10,159 nucleotides of DNA, from NCBI GenBank assembly GCA_945956975.1, contig CAMFKC010000034.1:1-10159 (forward strand). The letters are read 5' to 3'. This document shows positions 7,970 to 10,159 of this stretch, piece after piece; position 1 is the first letter of the stretch, and every line of letters begins with the position of its first letter. The DNA is from an uncultured Methylocystaceae bacterium. Its GTDB lineage: Bacteria > Pseudomonadota > Alphaproteobacteria > Rhizobiales > Beijerinckiaceae. The translations under genes were made by a program, and so were the position numbers. The notes under the pieces were generated by a model. The model was not told where the DNA came from and did not search any database. It was given only the letters and a program-made list of their open reading frames with translations.

Positions 7970-8004
7970 CTAGCGATCACGGGAGACATTGGGAATCGGC
8001 TCGT

Positions 8005-8057
8005 CCCTCATCCGTCATGCTTCGCATGACACCTTCTCCCGCCCTGCGGGAGAAGGG
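8005..8057 (+). repeat. Two-hairpin palindromic element, copy B (3' of urtE)
   Basis: Read on the + strand, it begins CCCTCATCC, then GTCATGC/GCATGAC (8014-8020 with 8024-8030), then CCTTCTCCCGC/GCGGGAGAAGG (8032-8042 with 8046-8056), each with a three-base loop. It differs from copy A by paired changes that keep the stems. It lies five bases past the urtE stop and could fold in the urtE mRNA to end or stabilise the transcript; no T-run follows. Copies A and B are inverted to each other with 35 bp between them. Confidence 0.85.
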
Positions 8058-8062
8058 AATTA

Positions 8063-8758
8063 CTACACCGAAATCTTCTGCCGCACGTCCTTTTCGTTCA
8101 TCGAGGCGCGGTCGCCGGACATGACGACGGCGCCGCGGTCCATCACGATGAAATCGTCGGCCAGTTCCTTGGCGAAATCGAAATATTGCTCCACCAGCAC
8201 GATCGCCATGTCGCCCTTGTTGCGCAGGTAGGAAATCGCGCGGCCGATGTCCTTGATGATGGAGGGCTGGATGCCTTCGGTCGGCTCATCGAGCACCAGC
8301 AGCTTCGGCCGGGTGACCAGCGCGCGGCCGATGGCCAGTTGCTGCTGCTGGCCGCCGGAGAGATCGCCGCCGCGCCGGCCCATCATAGAGGCCAGCACGG
8401 GGAAGAGATCGAAGATCTCGTCGGGCGTGAAACGCTCGCCCTTGGGGGCTGCGGCGTAGCCGGTCTCGAGATTTTCCTTGACCGTCAGCAACGGGAAAAT
8501 TTCACGGCCTTGCGGCACATAAGCGACGCCCTTGCGCGCGCGAACCTGCGGCGGGAGCCTGGAAATGTCCTCGTCGTCCCAGAGGATCTTGCCGGACTTG
8601 ATTTGCTGCTGGCCGACGATGGCGCGCAGCAAGGAGGATTTGCCGACGCCGTTGCGGCCGAGCACGCACGTGACCCTGCCGACAGCGGCCTTAAGCGATA
8701 CACCGCGCAGGGCCTGCGCCGCGCCGTAGTAGAGATCGATGTTGTCGACGGCGAGCAT
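8063..8758 (-). CDS. urtE: Urea ABC transporter ATP-binding subunit UrtE
   Basis: This is one of the two ATPases of the UrtABCDE high-affinity urea importer (LivF-like), acting on the inner face of the membrane. The 231-residue protein has Walker A GRNGVGKS (34-41), the Q-loop region AYVPQGREIFPLLTVKENL (79-97), the signature LSGGQ (133-137) and Walker B LLVLDEP (153-159). DEPTEGIQPSIIKDIG, just after, is characteristic of UrtE rather than of amino-acid LivF proteins. The usual switch His is Gln (LVEQYFDFA), as is common in LivF-type subunits. The ATG at 8758 comes one base after the urtD stop; an earlier in-frame start at 8842 lies inside urtD and is rejected. Its place beside the urease genes supports urea as substrate. 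Confidence 0.96.
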   Translation of the reverse strand: MLAVDNIDLYYGAAQALRGVSLKAAVGRVTCVLGRNGVGKSSLLRAIVGQQQIKSGKILWDDEDISRLPPQVRARKGVAYVPQGREIFPLLTVKENLETGYAAAPKGERFTPDEIFDLFPVLASMMGRRGGDLSGGQQQQLAIGRALVTRPKLLVLDEPTEGIQPSIIKDIGRAISYLRNKGDMAIVLVEQYFDFAKELADDFIVMDRGAVVMSGDRASMNEKDVRQKISV

Positions 8759-8759
8759 G

Positions 8760-9515
8760 TCAGCGTCCCAGATAGACTTCGATGACCTGCGGATCGGCCG
8801 AGACCTGATCCAGCGGGCCTTCCGCCAGCACCGCGCCTTCATGCAGCACGGTGACTTTCACGCCGAGCTCGCGCACGAAATCCATGTCGTGCTCGACCAC
8901 GACGACGGAATGATCCCTAGCGATCTCGCGCAGGAGTTCGGCTGTCTGCATCGTTTCGGCGTCGGTCATGCCGGCGACGGGCTCGTCCACGAGCAGGAGC
9001 TTGGGATCCTGCGCGAGCAGCATGCCGATTTCCAGCCATTGCTTCTGGCCATGCGACAGGTCTGCGGCCATCCGGTAGCGGTGATCGCCAAGCTTGGTCG
9101 TCTCTAGGATCTTGTCGATGCGCTCCGCAGTTTCCGGCGCGGGCTTGCCGAACAGCGTCGCGCGCGCTGTGCGCGGCGCCTTGAGCGCGAGCAGGATGTT
9201 GTCCTCGACGGACTGGCTTTCGAACACGGTCGGCTTCTGGAATTTGCGGCCGATGCCCAGTTCCGCGATCGTCGCTTCGTCGAGCTGCGTCAAGTCCTGC
9301 GATCCGCCGAACAGGACAACGCCCTCGTCCGGCCGGGTCTTGCCGGTGATGACGTCCATCATGGTCGTCTTGCCAGCGCCGTTGGGGCCGATGATCGCGC
9401 GCATCTCCCCGGGCGCGAGCACGAGGGAAAGCCCGCGCAAGGCCTTGTAGCCGTCGAAGGAAACGGCGACGCCGTCGAGATAGAGCAGCGAACTCGTGAG
9501 GATTGCTTCGTCCAT
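8760..9515 (-). CDS. urtD: Urea ABC transporter ATP-binding subunit UrtD
   Basis: This is the second ATPase of the urea importer (LivG-like). The 251-residue protein has Walker A GPNGAGKT (43-50), the Q-loop Gln93 in GRKFQKPTVFE, Walker B LLLVDEP (173-179) and the switch His209 in VVEHDMDFV. The signature is LSHGQ (153-157) in place of LSGGQ. LSHGQKQWLEIGMLLAQDP followed by DEPVAGMTDAET is the usual UrtD form, so the altered signature is not a defect. The ATG at 9515 follows GGAGG (9523-9527) at eight-base spacing and is three bases after the urtC stop. It is followed immediately by urtE. All motifs for ATP hydrolysis are present. Confidence 0.97.
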   Translation of the reverse strand: MDEAILTSSLLYLDGVAVSFDGYKALRGLSLVLAPGEMRAIIGPNGAGKTTMMDVITGKTRPDEGVVLFGGSQDLTQLDEATIAELGIGRKFQKPTVFESQSVEDNILLALKAPRTARATLFGKPAPETAERIDKILETTKLGDHRYRMAADLSHGQKQWLEIGMLLAQDPKLLLVDEPVAGMTDAETMQTAELLREIARDHSVVVVEHDMDFVRELGVKVTVLHEGAVLAEGPLDQVSADPQVIEVYLGR

Positions 9516-9518
9516 GAC

Positions 9519-10159
9519 CTAGCCTCCGCTCGCCTTGGCGGCGGGCTCGGCGCCCGTTCCCGCGACATCGGGCGCGGCGGCCTTGCGCTTGAGATTGTCG
9601 ATGAGGCCGAGCACGCCCTTCGGCAGGAACAGCGTGACGAGCACGAAGAGCAAGCCCAGCGCGAACAGCCAGTATTCCGGAAGCGCGCCGGTGAACCAAG
9701 TCTTGGCGAAATTGACGATGAGCGCGCCGAGCGCAGCGCCCACCAGCGTGCCGCGCCCGCCGACCGCGACCCAGATGACCGCCTCGATCGATTGCGCCGG
9801 CGAAAATTCCGAGGGGTTGATGATGCCGACCTGCGGCACGTACAGCGCGCCGGCGACGCCTGCCATCATGGCCGAGAGCGTGAAGACGGCGAGTTTATAG
9901 TTTTCGACCCGGTAGCCCAAGAATCTGGAGCGGGATTCGGCGTCGCGGATGGCGATCAGAACCTTGCCGAATTTAGAAGTGACGAGAAAGCGCCCGATCA
10001 GGATCGAGACGATCAGGACAATTGCGGACACTGAGAACAAGGCGGCGCGCGTTGCGTCGGATTGGATGTTGAAGCCCAGGATATCCTTGAAATCGGTGAG
10101 GCCGTTGTTGCCGCCGAAGCCCATATCGTTGCGGAAGAAAGCGAGCAGCAGCGCATAGG
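9519..10159 (-). CDS. urtC: Urea ABC transporter permease UrtC (C-terminal part, cut by the window edge)
   Basis: This is a LivM-type inner-membrane permease of the urea importer; about 213 C-terminal residues are in the window and the frame stays open to the right edge. The FRNDMGFGGNNGLTDFKDILGF segment is typical of UrtC. Hydrophobic membrane segments follow: AALFSVSAIVLIVSILIG, LAVFTLSAMMAGVAGALYV, AVIWVAVGGRGTLVGAALGA and YWLFALGLLFVLVTLFLP. Between the first two, LIAIRDAESRSRFLGY is the cytoplasmic coupling loop that would contact UrtD/UrtE. The protein ends in an Ala/Pro/Gly-rich tail of about 20 residues, probably disordered. The N-terminal half, together with urtB, urtA and the operon promoter, would lie beyond the window. 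Confidence 0.95.
   Translation of the reverse strand, partial: YALLLAFFRNDMGFGGNNGLTDFKDILGFNIQSDATRAALFSVSAIVLIVSILIGRFLVTSKFGKVLIAIRDAESRSRFLGYRVENYKLAVFTLSAMMAGVAGALYVPQVGIINPSEFSPAQSIEAVIWVAVGGRGTLVGAALGALIVNFAKTWFTGALPEYWLFALGLLFVLVTLFLPKGVLGLIDNLKRKAAAPDVAGTGAEPAAKASGG

Overview
The window looks like a contig end from a GC-rich alphaproteobacterium, most likely a member of the Hyphomicrobiales (Beijerinckiaceae/Methylocystaceae-like is a guess). This rests on codon use, a fused urease gamma-beta subunit, a Urt-type urea ABC transporter, and palindromic intergenic elements of kinds common in these genomes. The first 39 bases are not biological. They are Illumina Nextera adapter sequence, apparently preceded by the tail of an i5 index, fused to the interior of a gene.

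Layout from left to right. (1) 40-612, + strand: the C-terminal half of an acyl-CoA dehydrogenase of the isobutyryl-CoA dehydrogenase type, cut off by the contig end. (2) 633-1469, - strand: an alpha/beta hydrolase of the non-heme chloroperoxidase/esterase type, convergent with the first gene. (3) 1638-10159, all - strand: a long urea-use cluster, in transcription order urtC (cut by the window edge), urtD, urtE, ureD, fused ureAB, ureC, two tandem small antibiotic-biosynthesis-monooxygenase (ABM) domain genes, a CsaA-like tRNA-binding-domain gene, ureE, ureF and ureG.

The cluster forms one functional unit. UrtCDE, with UrtA and UrtB presumed just beyond the right edge, import urea. UreAB and UreC form the nickel urease that hydrolyses it to ammonia and carbon dioxide. 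UreD, UreF and UreG build the activation complex, and UreE delivers nickel. All recognised catalytic and metal-binding residues are present, so the enzyme should be active. Most gaps are 1-32 bp and some stops and starts touch, which fits an operon. The exceptions are the 163 bp between urtE and ureD and the 116 bp between ureC and the ABM genes, both occupied by palindromic repeats.

The main points beyond a standard urease operon are: three non-urease genes (ABM, ABM, csaA-like) between ureC and ureE; a very long His-rich tail on UreE; a hairpin repeat at the ureD start that may hold its ribosome binding site; and the adapter contamination. I see no phage, IS element, CRISPR array, tRNA or rRNA, and no clearly new defence or metabolic system.
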